Assembly: GCA_015472025.1 (NCBI GenBank)
Contig: BNHL01000001.1
Location: 4,886,001-4,950,000 of the forward strand
Length of the DNA: 64,000 nucleotides
Direction of reading: 5' to 3'
DNA from: Cytophagales bacterium WSM2-2
Lineage (GTDB): Bacteria > Bacteroidota > Bacteroidia > Cytophagales > Cyclobacteriaceae
A program made the translations under genes and the position numbers. Positions within the stretch are counted from its first letter, which is position 1, and the number at the start of each line of letters is the position of its first letter. Positions 25,047-33,700 of this stretch are shown here, one piece after another. The notes under the pieces are model-generated. The model saw only the letters and a program-made list of their open reading frames with translations. It did not search any database and had not been told where the DNA came from.

Positions 25047-26855
25047 TCACTTTGATGTATCAAACGAGAAAGAATAGCCGATATTAAATCCAAAATGAAA
25101 AGCCTGGGAGAAGTGATTCGTGTCAATTGATTTAAAGTCGGACATGAATTGTGAATCAACAGACACATTCCGGTATCCTACACCATAACCTACAAACGTA
25201 TCTATCGTAATCCCATCCTTTGCCAAGTGCTGCATTAACCTGTAGCCTAGCAACAGTCCATACTCTACACGCTGCTCAGGAGCTGTGGCTGTGATCAAAC
25301 TGCCACCTGATGAGGGCAGTAATTGAACATTTGAATTATGAACAATATTGGTGAACCTGATCTCATGACCAAAGTACCACATGCCCAGGTTAACTGGGTT
25401 GTAGAATTTTTGTTTAAAAGAAAACATGTAGCCTCGCGTATATAGTTTCCCGATGGGAACATTAGCGTCCGCAGTAAAGAATGGAGACCGGATTCCCTCG
25501 AATGAAAACTCATGACCGAGGCGTCCTTCGTTGTAGAACTCCACTCCCAGCGGCAGATTTCCAACGAACATAAAGGCCGGATTACCCTGAACAATCAGGC
25601 TCCTGTACTCAGGAAAAAGTGGTGAAAAGTACGCAAAGGCCTTTCGTTGTGCTTTCATCATTGTTGGTACAACCACCTTCGATTTCTCGATCATTGCATT
25701 GATGGCATCTGCCTGCGATTTATTCTCATAGATGGGCTTATAGTAGCCTGTCAGGTTTCCATCTTCCTCGTAAAGCTCCCATGTCCCTACGCGATGGTCG
25801 TCTTCTATTTCACCCTTCGTTTGCAGGGTCCCGTTCGGATAGTATCCCTGGTATGTTCCTTTGCCACGGTTAAAGTCACATTCCCCTTCCAGCTTTCCAT
25901 CTTCATAGAAGTACTGCCACTTCCCCTGGTTTTTCTCATTGGCAATCTGCCCTTTAATTCGTAAGGCACCGCTTTTATGATACTCCCTGTATTCTCCAGT
26001 TCCATTGATATATGTTATTTCACTCTTGACGGAACCATCTTTGTTTAGAGAGCTCCAGTACCCATTCTTGTTCCCTTTTACAAATTCTCCTTTTGCGCTG
26101 ATAGCCCCATTTTCGTAGTAGTAATTCCACAAACCAATGGGTTCGTCATTTTCATAGCTGCCCACCGAGGAGACCCGCCCTGAAGGGTAGTAATACTTCC
26201 ATTCTCCATTTTTTTTGCTTCCGCTGAAATCACCTTCGCTCTGCAGCGTGCCATCTTCCGCATACGTGCGCCAGTGACCCACGTTCTTAGATCCGGACCT
26301 TGGGCCTTCGGCTTGAACTTTTCCTGAATGATAATACTCTATGTAGCGACCGTTGTCGTCCGAATATTCAATCTCACCGCGTTTGGCGCCATCCTCATAG
26401 TAAGTATTCCACAAACCCGTACGTTTATTGGCACGGAACTCTCCCATTTCTTTGAGCTCGCCACTTTCATAATAAATCTTCCAAATCCCCTCCCTCAATC
26501 TCCCATCAATTGTTCCCTCCATGCTCTTCTGGCCATTTTCATAGAAATACTCCCACAATCCATAATTTGAATTCTGCCTAAGTATGCCCCGCATTCTCAA
26601 GTTTCCGGTTTCAAAATAAAACTCCCATACTCCGGTGGTTTCATTATTCACAAACTGTCCTTTGGACTCAATGTGCCCGTTGAGAAAGTACGAAACGTAA
26701 CGGCCATGCAAAATATTACTGATTGTATCCTTGACTTGGTAGACTTCTTTGGGATTCTTCTTGGCGGCATCGTGATACTTGTACCTCGTAAAAGTCTGCG
26801 CATATAACCCGCAAAAGGCTTGAAATAATAGAATTGAAATAACGGCTCGTTTCAT
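25047..26855 (-). CDS. MORN/YwqK-repeat protein with C-terminal outer-membrane-type beta-domain
   Basis: 602 residues with a signal peptide (VISILLFQAFCGLYAQ). Residues 35-375 are about fifteen 22-24-residue units of the form GxWxYYYExGxxxxxGxF (MORN_2, as in YwqK antitoxins): GVWEFYFETGNLRMRGIL, GLWEYFYENGQKSMEGTI and so on. The last 225 residues change character: alternating aromatic strands ending FHFGFNIGYSFSF, which look like an outer-membrane barrel. A TAAATTTG box (26877-26870) lies 14 bases before the ATG. YwqK names come from a toxin-antitoxin context not seen here; this one is more likely a surface or envelope protein. Confidence 0.85.
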   Translation of the reverse strand: MKRAVISILLFQAFCGLYAQTFTRYKYHDAAKKNPKEVYQVKDTISNILHGRYVSYFLNGHIESKGQFVNNETTGVWEFYFETGNLRMRGILRQNSNYGLWEYFYENGQKSMEGTIDGRLREGIWKIYYESGELKEMGEFRANKRTGLWNTYYEDGAKRGEIEYSDDNGRYIEYYHSGKVQAEGPRSGSKNVGHWRTYAEDGTLQSEGDFSGSKKNGEWKYYYPSGRVSSVGSYENDEPIGLWNYYYENGAISAKGEFVKGNKNGYWSSLNKDGSVKSEITYINGTGEYREYHKSGALRIKGQIANEKNQGKWQYFYEDGKLEGECDFNRGKGTYQGYYPNGTLQTKGEIEDDHRVGTWELYEEDGNLTGYYKPIYENKSQADAINAMIEKSKVVVPTMMKAQRKAFAYFSPLFPEYRSLIVQGNPAFMFVGNLPLGVEFYNEGRLGHEFSFEGIRSPFFTADANVPIGKLYTRGYMFSFKQKFYNPVNLGMWYFGHEIRFTNIVHNSNVQLLPSSGGSLITATAPEQRVEYGLLLGYRLMQHLAKDGITIDTFVGYGVGYRNVSVDSQFMSDFKSIDTNHFSQAFHFGFNIGYSFSFDTSK

Positions 26856-26900
26856 TGTGCGTGTCCGCCCAAATTTACTCAGAATAATTTCGATCCGTTC

Positions 26901-27593
26901 TCAGTCAAACAATGTCAGGTTACCGAACTGATCAGCCGGCGGAACCGGCAACACAAGGGATGGTCTATCAAATGAAATCGAGTTAAGTTGATTGGAGACC
27001 GCATATCCGTCAAGAACCTCGATCGATTCAGAATTCAGAATATCCAAAAGATTATTTTCGGATGAATTTTTGTCTAGCCATATTTTTTCCGTTTCCGGAT
27101 TCAGTATCATCGGCATTCGTTCGCTAACTGAGGAAACAAAATTGTTGGCAGACCTGGTAAGGATAGTGAACGTGTGAATATCACCTTCCTCGTCATCATA
27201 CTCTTCCCACAGTGCTGCGATTGAAAAAATGCTTTTGTCTCTCAGTGAAAAACGCCAGGGAATAAGTGATTTCTTACCATGCCGTTTCCACACATAAAAT
27301 CCATCTGCCGGTACAATACAACGCTGTGTCATAAGTGCTTTTTTCAACGCTGGACGTTCAACTATTTGCTCAGACCTGACATTTATGATTTTCTCGGCAA
27401 GCGCTTTGTTTTTAGACCAATCGGGATGTTGTCCCCAGTAAAAATGAGAAAAGCCCATATCTCCCATTGAAATTATCGGTATCAACTGAGATGGTGCCAC
27501 ATTATAGCGGGCCTGAAACGAAGATGGCTCTTCGACACCAAAGCGTTTTGCTAGTGCCTTTGAGGTTGTTCCTATGGAAAATCGTTCAATCAT
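26901..27593 (-). CDS. SRAP-family protein (YedK/HMCES-like) lacking key active-site residues
   Basis: 230 residues. The SRAP fold is recognisable: ARYNVAPSQLIPIIS (28-42), FYWGQHPDWSKN (51-62), IINVRSEQ (69-76), CIVPADGFYVWKRHG (92-106), RMPMILNPETEKIW (159-172). The family acts at abasic sites in single-stranded DNA through Cys2. Here residue 2 is Ile (MIERFS), the glutamate of DGxxEW is Val101, and the histidine of the IHDRxP motif is Ser157; only Asn71 of the four active-site residues remains. No other start would supply a Cys2. It overlaps the YheT gene by four bases (ATGA). Probably a DNA-binding pseudoenzyme. Confidence 0.88.
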   Translation of the reverse strand: MIERFSIGTTSKALAKRFGVEEPSSFQARYNVAPSQLIPIISMGDMGFSHFYWGQHPDWSKNKALAEKIINVRSEQIVERPALKKALMTQRCIVPADGFYVWKRHGKKSLIPWRFSLRDKSIFSIAALWEEYDDEEGDIHTFTILTRSANNFVSSVSERMPMILNPETEKIWLDKNSSENNLLDILNSESIEVLDGYAVSNQLNSISFDRPSLVLPVPPADQFGNLTLFD

Positions 27594-28519
27594 TTTACCA
27601 GCGAAAGAATGAATTCAAGGGCTCGCTGTTCGCTCCAATATACTCCATTTCCATTAAAGGAGGAGAACCCCACGTGGCCACCACGCAAAGGATATTCCAG
27701 GGTTACAAAAGTATTAGTCAGGTTTTCCGGAAAACACTCCTGACTTAAGAAAGGATCATTCTTTGCGTTAACAATCAATGTAGGAGTTTTGATATATTCC
27801 AAAAACCGGATAGAGCTGTTTTGATAGTAATAATCAATTGCGTCTTTGAAGCCATGAAGCGGCCCTGTGTACTTATCATCAAACTCGCGAAGGTCTTTTA
27901 CTGAATCTATTTCTGACACATCGAAGCCTTCCATCAATGCCGCTTTCGCTCTCACCTTCTTTTTGAGGCTTTTTACAAATCGTTGTGAGTAAATCCAATT
28001 GGAGGGCTGAGATATTTTACTGCAGGACTTATCGAGATCAAGAGGCACAGAAAAGGCCACAGCTCCCTTTATCTTGTCGTTAACCTGGCGCTCTCCCAGG
28101 TATTTTAAAGCAAGATTCCCACCAAGGCTGAAACCTACAAGAAATAGTTCATTGTAGTTTTTGACTGTATGCTCAACAACAGAATGAAGGTCATCAGTAG
28201 CACCACTATGGTAAAATCGTTTGGCCCGGTTCATTTCTCCGCTGCATCCACGATAATTCCACGCAAGTATATCAAATCCATATTGATAGAATATTTTTGC
28301 CATGCCTCTGACATAAGCCCGGCTTGAATTACCTTCTAGTCCATGTGAAATAACTATGGCTCGCTTTGAAGATTGATGGTAACAATCTATGTCCAGGAAA
28401 TCCTGATCGGGTGTATTCAGTCTTATTTTACGTGCACTGTTAATATCAACCTTCCGGAAGAGTGCAGGAAAAATTGTCTCAGCGTGAGCATTAAAAAGAA
28501 ACCAGGGAGGCGAATACAC
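27590..28519 (-). CDS. YheT-type alpha/beta hydrolase
   Basis: About 309 residues from GTG 28519 (YSPPWFLFNAHAETIFP follows directly, as in family members). A TTG at 28549 is in frame but overlaps a -7 promoter box, so it cannot be the start. The alpha/beta-hydrolase fold shows the oxyanion region VISHGLEGNSSRAY, LAWNYRGCSGEMNR, the nucleophile elbow GFSLGGNLAL (Ser in GxSxG) and the late acid and histidine in NAKNDPFL and RGGHVGF. Probable carboxylesterase of unknown substrate. Co-transcribed with the SRAP-like gene, which starts inside its stop. Confidence 0.85.
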   Translation of the reverse strand: MYSPPWFLFNAHAETIFPALFRKVDINSARKIRLNTPDQDFLDIDCYHQSSKRAIVISHGLEGNSSRAYVRGMAKIFYQYGFDILAWNYRGCSGEMNRAKRFYHSGATDDLHSVVEHTVKNYNELFLVGFSLGGNLALKYLGERQVNDKIKGAVAFSVPLDLDKSCSKISQPSNWIYSQRFVKSLKKKVRAKAALMEGFDVSEIDSVKDLREFDDKYTGPLHGFKDAIDYYYQNSSIRFLEYIKTPTLIVNAKNDPFLSQECFPENLTNTFVTLEYPLRGGHVGFSSFNGNGVYWSEQRALEFILSLVK

Positions 28520-28546
28520 AGTCGAGACTAATGTTAAAGTTAAGCC

Positions 28547-28554
28547 CAAAAATA
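28547..28554 (-). promoter_or_regulatory. -7 box of the yheT-SRAP transcript
   Basis: TATTTTTG on the minus strand fits TAnnTTTG and lies 27 bases before GTG 28519. It overlaps the alternative TTG codon, which decides the start of the hydrolase gene. A weak TTTA lies about 20 bases upstream. Confidence 0.4.
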
Positions 28555-28980
28555 GAAAACTGTTTGATTATGTATAAATCGTTTAATCGTAAGGCCGTAT
28601 TTCACTTTTTACACACTTGAACTTGTGAGGTCTGCAACCAAGCAATGGCAATCAACATCAAAGGAACGCAAGTCTACCTAGTCATAAGGTTCATCAACAA
28701 AGCGAAAAGGTAAATCTGCACGAGAAGATTGTGAATCAGTACCTCGAAAAAGCAAAATCAGATGACGATAAAGCAAGTCAATGGGATGAGTGAATAATCT
28801 GCAATTGCGAGAAGTTAAGCCAACAACCGGAAGCCATGCATCAGCATCGAATAAAGGTAAGTCAACAGAGAGAGTTGCGAGGTCAGCTTCACAGGAAAGC
28901 AAGTCAATAGGAGAAAACACACGGGTCTGCTAAAACTGAGTCATACCCATGCTTGTCAGTTTCACCATTCGGTAGGGCAC
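28555..28980. other. 426-base gap without a convincing gene
   Basis: No frame here looks coding. On the plus strand a Ser/Lys/Arg-rich run (about 28687-28932, for example KPTTGSHASASNKGKSTER) is interrupted by stops; the phrase AAAGCAAGTCAAT or a close match occurs twice, 126 bases apart (28772 and 28898 regions). It may be the remnant of a low-complexity gene tail. An 80-residue minus-strand frame over the same bases is its shadow. Confidence 0.4.
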
Positions 28981-29019
28981 AAAAAAAACAGGCAGTAGAT
29001 TCTCCATTCTCTCTGCCTG
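28981..29019 (-). terminator. intrinsic terminator of the 29.05-29.8 kb gene
   Basis: On the minus strand, CAGGCAG (29019-29013), a 17-base loop and CTGCCTG (28995-28989) are followed by eight T residues. A textbook rho-independent terminator 29 bases after the stop codon. Confidence 0.85.
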
Positions 29020-29048
29020 TAATTGCTTTGGCTGAAAACTTATCTGAC

Positions 29049-29795
29049 TCAGGATATCCTTCGTGTCCAGAACCTCAAACCTTTCACATCTTTGTACTGG
29101 ATGCTCGTGGGGCCAAACACCGAGTTGATGTACTTTTTTACACTAAGAGCGATGGGCACCAGGCCAATTTCTTTTGCATATAAAAGTTTGTCGCGTTCGA
29201 CACGTACGCTTCGCAGTTCCAAGGATGCGTTGATTACGTCTGTATTTTTGTTTCGCATATTGAGGACTATACCCTTGAGATAGGGTACTTTCAGTTCCGC
29301 TTCGTTGGGATCGTACGAGGGCTCCGCAGCAACCGTGGTGACGAGTTGCGCGAAATGCTCTACCAAATTGTCATAACTCTGCTGGGAGACCGACCTGGTT
29401 TTTGCAGGCTCCGGAGCGGGCTGACCTTCGACTGCCACCGGCTCCTCTACAGGGTTTACTCGCCTTCCCTGAATTTTATAGTAGGATGAACGCGCATTTT
29501 TTATGGTTTGCTTTGGGGCATCAGTCGCTTCAAGGGCATTGATGACTTTTGTAGCAAGCTTTCTGACATCACCGAAAGTAACCATGCGAATGTTCGTGGC
29601 CATCTGAAATACAGTAAGCCCGTCTTTCACTTTTTGCAGCACCGCATAGGCCAGGACAAGCAGGGCATTAAGTGTGGTCAGTTTGAGCGAATTTTTTTTG
29701 GGGTCATAGGCTGTTCCAAGTTTGGCACAGTTACCGGTAAGCACCTCAAATGTGGCAACAGTTTTGGCGTTGCCGGTTTCATCATTAGTAGTCAT
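29049..29795 (-). CDS. hypothetical protein of a Bacteroidetes-type family
   Basis: 248 residues, no signal peptide. Two helical halves (about 1-108 and 133-205) are joined by a Pro/Glu/Ala-rich linker (NPVEEPVAVEGQPAPEPAK). The C-terminus has KKYINSVFGPTSIQYKDVKGLRF, a motif (SVFGxxSxxYxxxxGxxF) that I associate with a recurring family of uncharacterised Bacteroidetes proteins. No function is known to me. It has its own strong terminator and lies in the gene-poor patch beside a hairpin and a pseudogene, which suggests accessory DNA. Confidence 0.7.
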   Translation of the reverse strand: MTTNDETGNAKTVATFEVLTGNCAKLGTAYDPKKNSLKLTTLNALLVLAYAVLQKVKDGLTVFQMATNIRMVTFGDVRKLATKVINALEATDAPKQTIKNARSSYYKIQGRRVNPVEEPVAVEGQPAPEPAKTRSVSQQSYDNLVEHFAQLVTTVAAEPSYDPNEAELKVPYLKGIVLNMRNKNTDVINASLELRSVRVERDKLLYAKEIGLVPIALSVKKYINSVFGPTSIQYKDVKGLRFWTRRIS

Positions 29796-30001
29796 AACTT
29801 TTTTAATTAAAATGTTTTAAAATTTATTTTCTACCGGTTTGCTTTAACGCGTACAGCTTGTCCGGCTTTCGAGGGGCGAATTAGGGCTGCAGGATTTATA
29901 TACCTCTTGGTATTTTACCGTGACGTATTACTAAATGAGCAGATGTAACATTTGAATGATTATAATCTCCAAACAGGTTAGTAAATGACATTATGCCGTC
30001 C

Positions 30002-30013
30002 GGGAATTTTCCC
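30002..30013. repeat. 12-base palindrome GGGAATTTTCCC
   Basis: GGGAATTTTCCC lies just before the long hairpin at 30022-30060. Extended by two bases (30002-30015) it is the exact reverse complement of the 14 bases at 39322-39335. Confidence 0.6.
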
Positions 30014-30021
30014 GTGGTGGT

Positions 30022-30060
30022 ACGGGTTTTTTCCCGTGTAGCACACGGGAAAAAACCCGT
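30022..30060. repeat. perfect 18-base inverted repeat with 3-base loop
   Basis: The left arm ACGGGTTTTTTCCCGTGT (30022-30039) is the exact reverse complement of 30043-30060, with AGC between. Each arm itself begins and ends with a GGG/CCC block, so shorter hairpins (CCCGT/ACGGG at 30011-30026) can form too. It sits between two diverging genes, so it is not an obvious terminator for either; it may be a regulatory hairpin or a remnant of a mobile palindrome. Confidence 0.85.
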
Positions 30061-30083
30061 GAATAATTTCTTAGATTACTTCG

Positions 30084-30661
30084 ATGAAAATTGAGGAACC
30101 CGATCTTTCCGGAACGTATGCGTATTCTGATTATCTCACCTGGAAATGGACCGAGATGACCGAATTGATTCGTGGGAAGATTTTCAAGATGTCTCCCTCC
30201 CCGGCAGTCTTCATCAAAAGATTTCCGGAAGATTGTTCCTTACCATCGGAATTTTTTTAAAAGGCAAAAATTGTCTGTTGTTCTCCGCTCCTTTTGATGT
30301 GCGCTTGCAAAACAAAAGGCAGACCAGGAGATCATCACCGTGGTACAACCCGACCTTTGTGTGATGACCTATCTAAGATTGATGAACGTGGCTGCCTCGG
30401 TGCACCGGACTGGATCATAGAAATACTTTCGCGCCATACCTCAGCCAAAGATCTGCATGAGAAATTTGAACTGTATGAAGAAGCCGGAGTAAAAGAATAT
30501 TGGGTAGTACATCCACAAGAGCAAACGCTATTGGTTTATACCATCGATGAGGCGAGAAAATACAAAGGTATTTTAAAACCATCCGTCCGCACGGATCAGG
30601 TTTCACCCTTTACATTGCCGTGACTATCAACTTGACAGAGGTGTTTCCTGAGTACGATTGA
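30084..30661 (+). pseudogene. Uma2 family (DUF820) endonuclease, broken by four frameshifts
   Basis: Read across frames, the product is a complete Uma2 protein of about 190 residues. It begins MKIEEPDLSGTYAYSDYLTW at 30084, continues as HQKISGRLFLTIGIFLKGKN in a second frame, QEIITVVQPDLCV in a third, DLSKIDERGCLGAPDWIIEI in the first again, and INLTEVFPEYD to the stop at 30661 in the second. The catalytic Asp (QPDLCV), Glu (DWIIEIL) and later Lys are all present, so decay is recent. All four breaks are -1 and each can be repaired by adding one base; at least three fall where a GG or CC pair may have lost a base. The original would be a PD-(D/E)XK nuclease-fold protein. Confidence 0.85.
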
Positions 30662-30718
30662 GCCTCGCGTCATCCTCAACGCCAAAAGTGCAAGATGCCT
30701 ATTTCAGAGCGAAGGGAA

Positions 30719-30747
30719 ATAAAAAGGCCGCCCATGAAGCGGCCTTT
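30719..30747 (-). terminator. intrinsic terminator of the 2,823-residue exoprotein gene
   Basis: On the minus strand, AAAGGCCGC (30747-30739), a 7-base loop and GCGGCCTTT (30731-30723) run into TTATTT. It lies about 20 bases after the stop codon. Confidence 0.8.
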
Positions 30748-30767
30748 CATGATAAGTATTTTACCAT

Positions 30768-33700
30768 CTATTTGTGCATCACCATCACTTTTACTGTGTT
30801 GATCAAATCGTTGTTGCCGACACGTACAACATATAAACCCTCGGCACAATTTATTACCGAGATTTCGATCTTCCATTCATTCTTCTTCAAGACTGATGTA
30901 GTGACTAGCTTGCCGAACATATCATAGAGCAATACCTCGGTGGCTTCTTTCGCTTTCCAGGGTACAGCTACAGTAATGGTTGTTGTTGCGGGATTAGGAT
31001 ACGCGGTCAATTCTTTGACGGCAGGTAAGTCGAGTTCCATTGTTGGTCCTTCTACATTAGCATCTTCAGGGTGGCTTGCTCCGATTCTCGCAAAGGAGCA
31101 AGATCTGAGCATATAACAAGCGAAAGCACCGGTACCATTAACTAAATAATTTACCATGTAGCGCGTATCACCTGAATTGGGAGTAGTTGCAGAAATGGAA
31201 GGCGTTGTTCCAACTGAAAGCGATTCTGCCGTCCAGCTATAATTTGTCCCAACAGGGTTAGTTGAAAGCGTAACAGGAGTAATATTATCATAGCAACCGG
31301 GCGAAGCGATTATACTTGCACCATTGCTATTAGCGGCAACCCTTACGCTTTGAACAACTGTATTCGTACCGTTTATACAGCCTGATGAGTTCGTTTCAAC
31401 AACACTTATCAACCCTCCCCCAGCCGATCCGTCTCCCCAGTTGACGGTGATACTGCTCGTATTCCCGCCACTAGCCTGGGTTCCGCCTGTGATTGTCCAC
31501 GCATAAGTACTGCCTACCGTATTAATAACGCTGTACTTAACCCCATTCGTACCTGCACATATTATATTCCTTCCTGTAATGGCGCTAGTTGCCACCGTAT
31601 TGGCGTTAATGGTCACTGATTCGTTCACTGCTGCTCCTACACTTCCAGACGAATTCGTTTCAACAACACTTACATTTCCAGTACCTGCTGATCCCCAGTT
31701 GACTGTGATACTGTTCATGGTCCCTCCACTAGCCTGCGTTCCTCCGGTGATCGTCCATGCATAGGTACTGCCGGAAGTATTGACGACACTATATGCAACT
31801 CCATTGGTACCTGCACAGATTGCTGTAGTACCGGTAATCGCACTGGTTATCGGACATAACTTAAATGCAAGAGTCGCTGTTGCCATTCTTCCCGCAACAA
31901 CTACTGAGATCGGCCCATTTGTAGTACCTGATGGAACTATTGCAGTAATACTGGTCGGGGTGCTTGCCGTTACCGTGGCAATCATTCCATTAAATCTAAC
32001 GGTATTATTTGCCGGTACTGAACTAAAGTTAGCGCCAGTGATAGTTACTGGTGTTCCAACCAATCCGCATGCCGGGGCAAATGAATCTATGTATAGAGGA
32101 AATAAATTTAATACCTGCAAACAGTTGGGGTACACATTGTATCCGTAATTTCCTGAAACAGCAATAGATGAAGACCCGCCATTGCCGTAAACAGCATTCT
32201 GCACTGGCGCTACCGGGTTTGATATATCTATAATTTGCAGCGTGTTGCCAGACATATAGGCATAATTGCCACTTATAGTTATAGACCTTAGGTTAGTGGG
32301 TACATTGGTCAAACTCCCTTTATGGACAGGGTTTGCGGGATCAAAGACATCAACGATTTCCAGTGCATTGCTCCCGTTACTGGCAATGTACGCGTACCTG
32401 CCTACCACATAAATTGAAACTGGGTCAAGCAGCAAAGCGCCATTACTCCCATTCGATAAACTACCTACATGGCTTGGGGAACCCGGAGAAGAGACGTTAA
32501 TTATTTCTAACGCATTTGATCCACCTACGACATAGGCATAATTTCCGGACACGAAAACTGCGCGTGCACTACCCAACAAGGCACCTCCAGTACCTGATGT
32601 TATACTCCCTGAGTGTGACGGATTTGTTGGCGTGCTTATATTCAGTACCTCCAGGGCATTGCTACTTGTTACGTATGCATAATTTCCGGACACGAAAACT
32701 GAAGTTGGGGCATTTAATAATGCGCCCCCCGAGCCATCAACAATACTTGCACTATGGGAAATGGATGCAGGTGAAGCAATATTAAGAACTTCGATGGCAT
32801 TGCTTCCTGTACTTGCCACAAAAGCATAATTGCCATAAAAAGCGATTGATTGAGGGGCTTTAAGTTTTGCTCCACCTAAACCATCAAAAACATATCCGCT
32901 TGTAATCGGTGACTCGGAATTGGTAAGATCAATAGCTTGTACCGAGTTTCCAGTACCATTTACTATATAAGCAAAATTGTTGGCGAGTGAAATTGATTTC
33001 GGATCAGTAATCACGGTACCCGGTTTACTATAATATCCAGTAGGAACAGGTGTAGCTTTTATAGAAACATTCACCGTAGCCAGTGAACTGACAGGATACT
33101 GATTCACCACATAGGCGTAATTATTTCCTGATGAGGCCACTACTGCCGTAGGATTTGGCAGTAATCCACCACTTGTGCTCCCTACATGAGTGGGGAATGA
33201 AGCATTAGAAATATCAAGTATCTCAAGGCTTCCCTGAGTATTGTTGTAAGGATAATTTGTGATATACGCATAATTACCCTGGATTGAGATTGAATTAGGA
33301 GATGTAAGTACTGCTCCGTTAACACCATTTGCTACACTTGCTTTGTGTGAAGGGGCAGAGGAGTTGGTAACATCAACCACCTCGAGAGCTAATCCTGCTG
33401 CACTTGTGATAAATGCATTGTTTCCTACAACAGAAATAGAAGTAGAACCACCTAATATAGCTCCACCTGCGCCATCTGAAATACTGCCGATTACTACTGG
33501 GGCCGTAGCTGTACTAACATCAATCACTTTCATTCCATTAAACGTACCTGAACAAATTACATACGCACGTGTACCTGACACATGACATTTCCTTGCCCCG
33601 GGAATTGTGATGTTTCCTCTAGCTACGGGAGCAGCAGGGTTTGTTATATCTATAATATCCATTCGCTCAACTTGCGAGCTGATTACGTAAGCAAAGTTGC

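Noticed and set aside
28520-28549. TTG start of the YheT hydrolase
   Set aside because: It lies inside a TATTTTTG promoter box, and the extra residues are not conserved in the family.
28678-28920. An 80-residue minus-strand open frame
   Set aside because: Leu/Arg/Asp-rich composition typical of antisense reading, no ribosome site or family; the opposite strand shows a decayed Ser/Lys-rich frame.
30084-30661. Frameshifts as sequencing errors only
   Set aside because: Four within 580 bases against none in long neighbouring frames makes decay more likely; not excluded.
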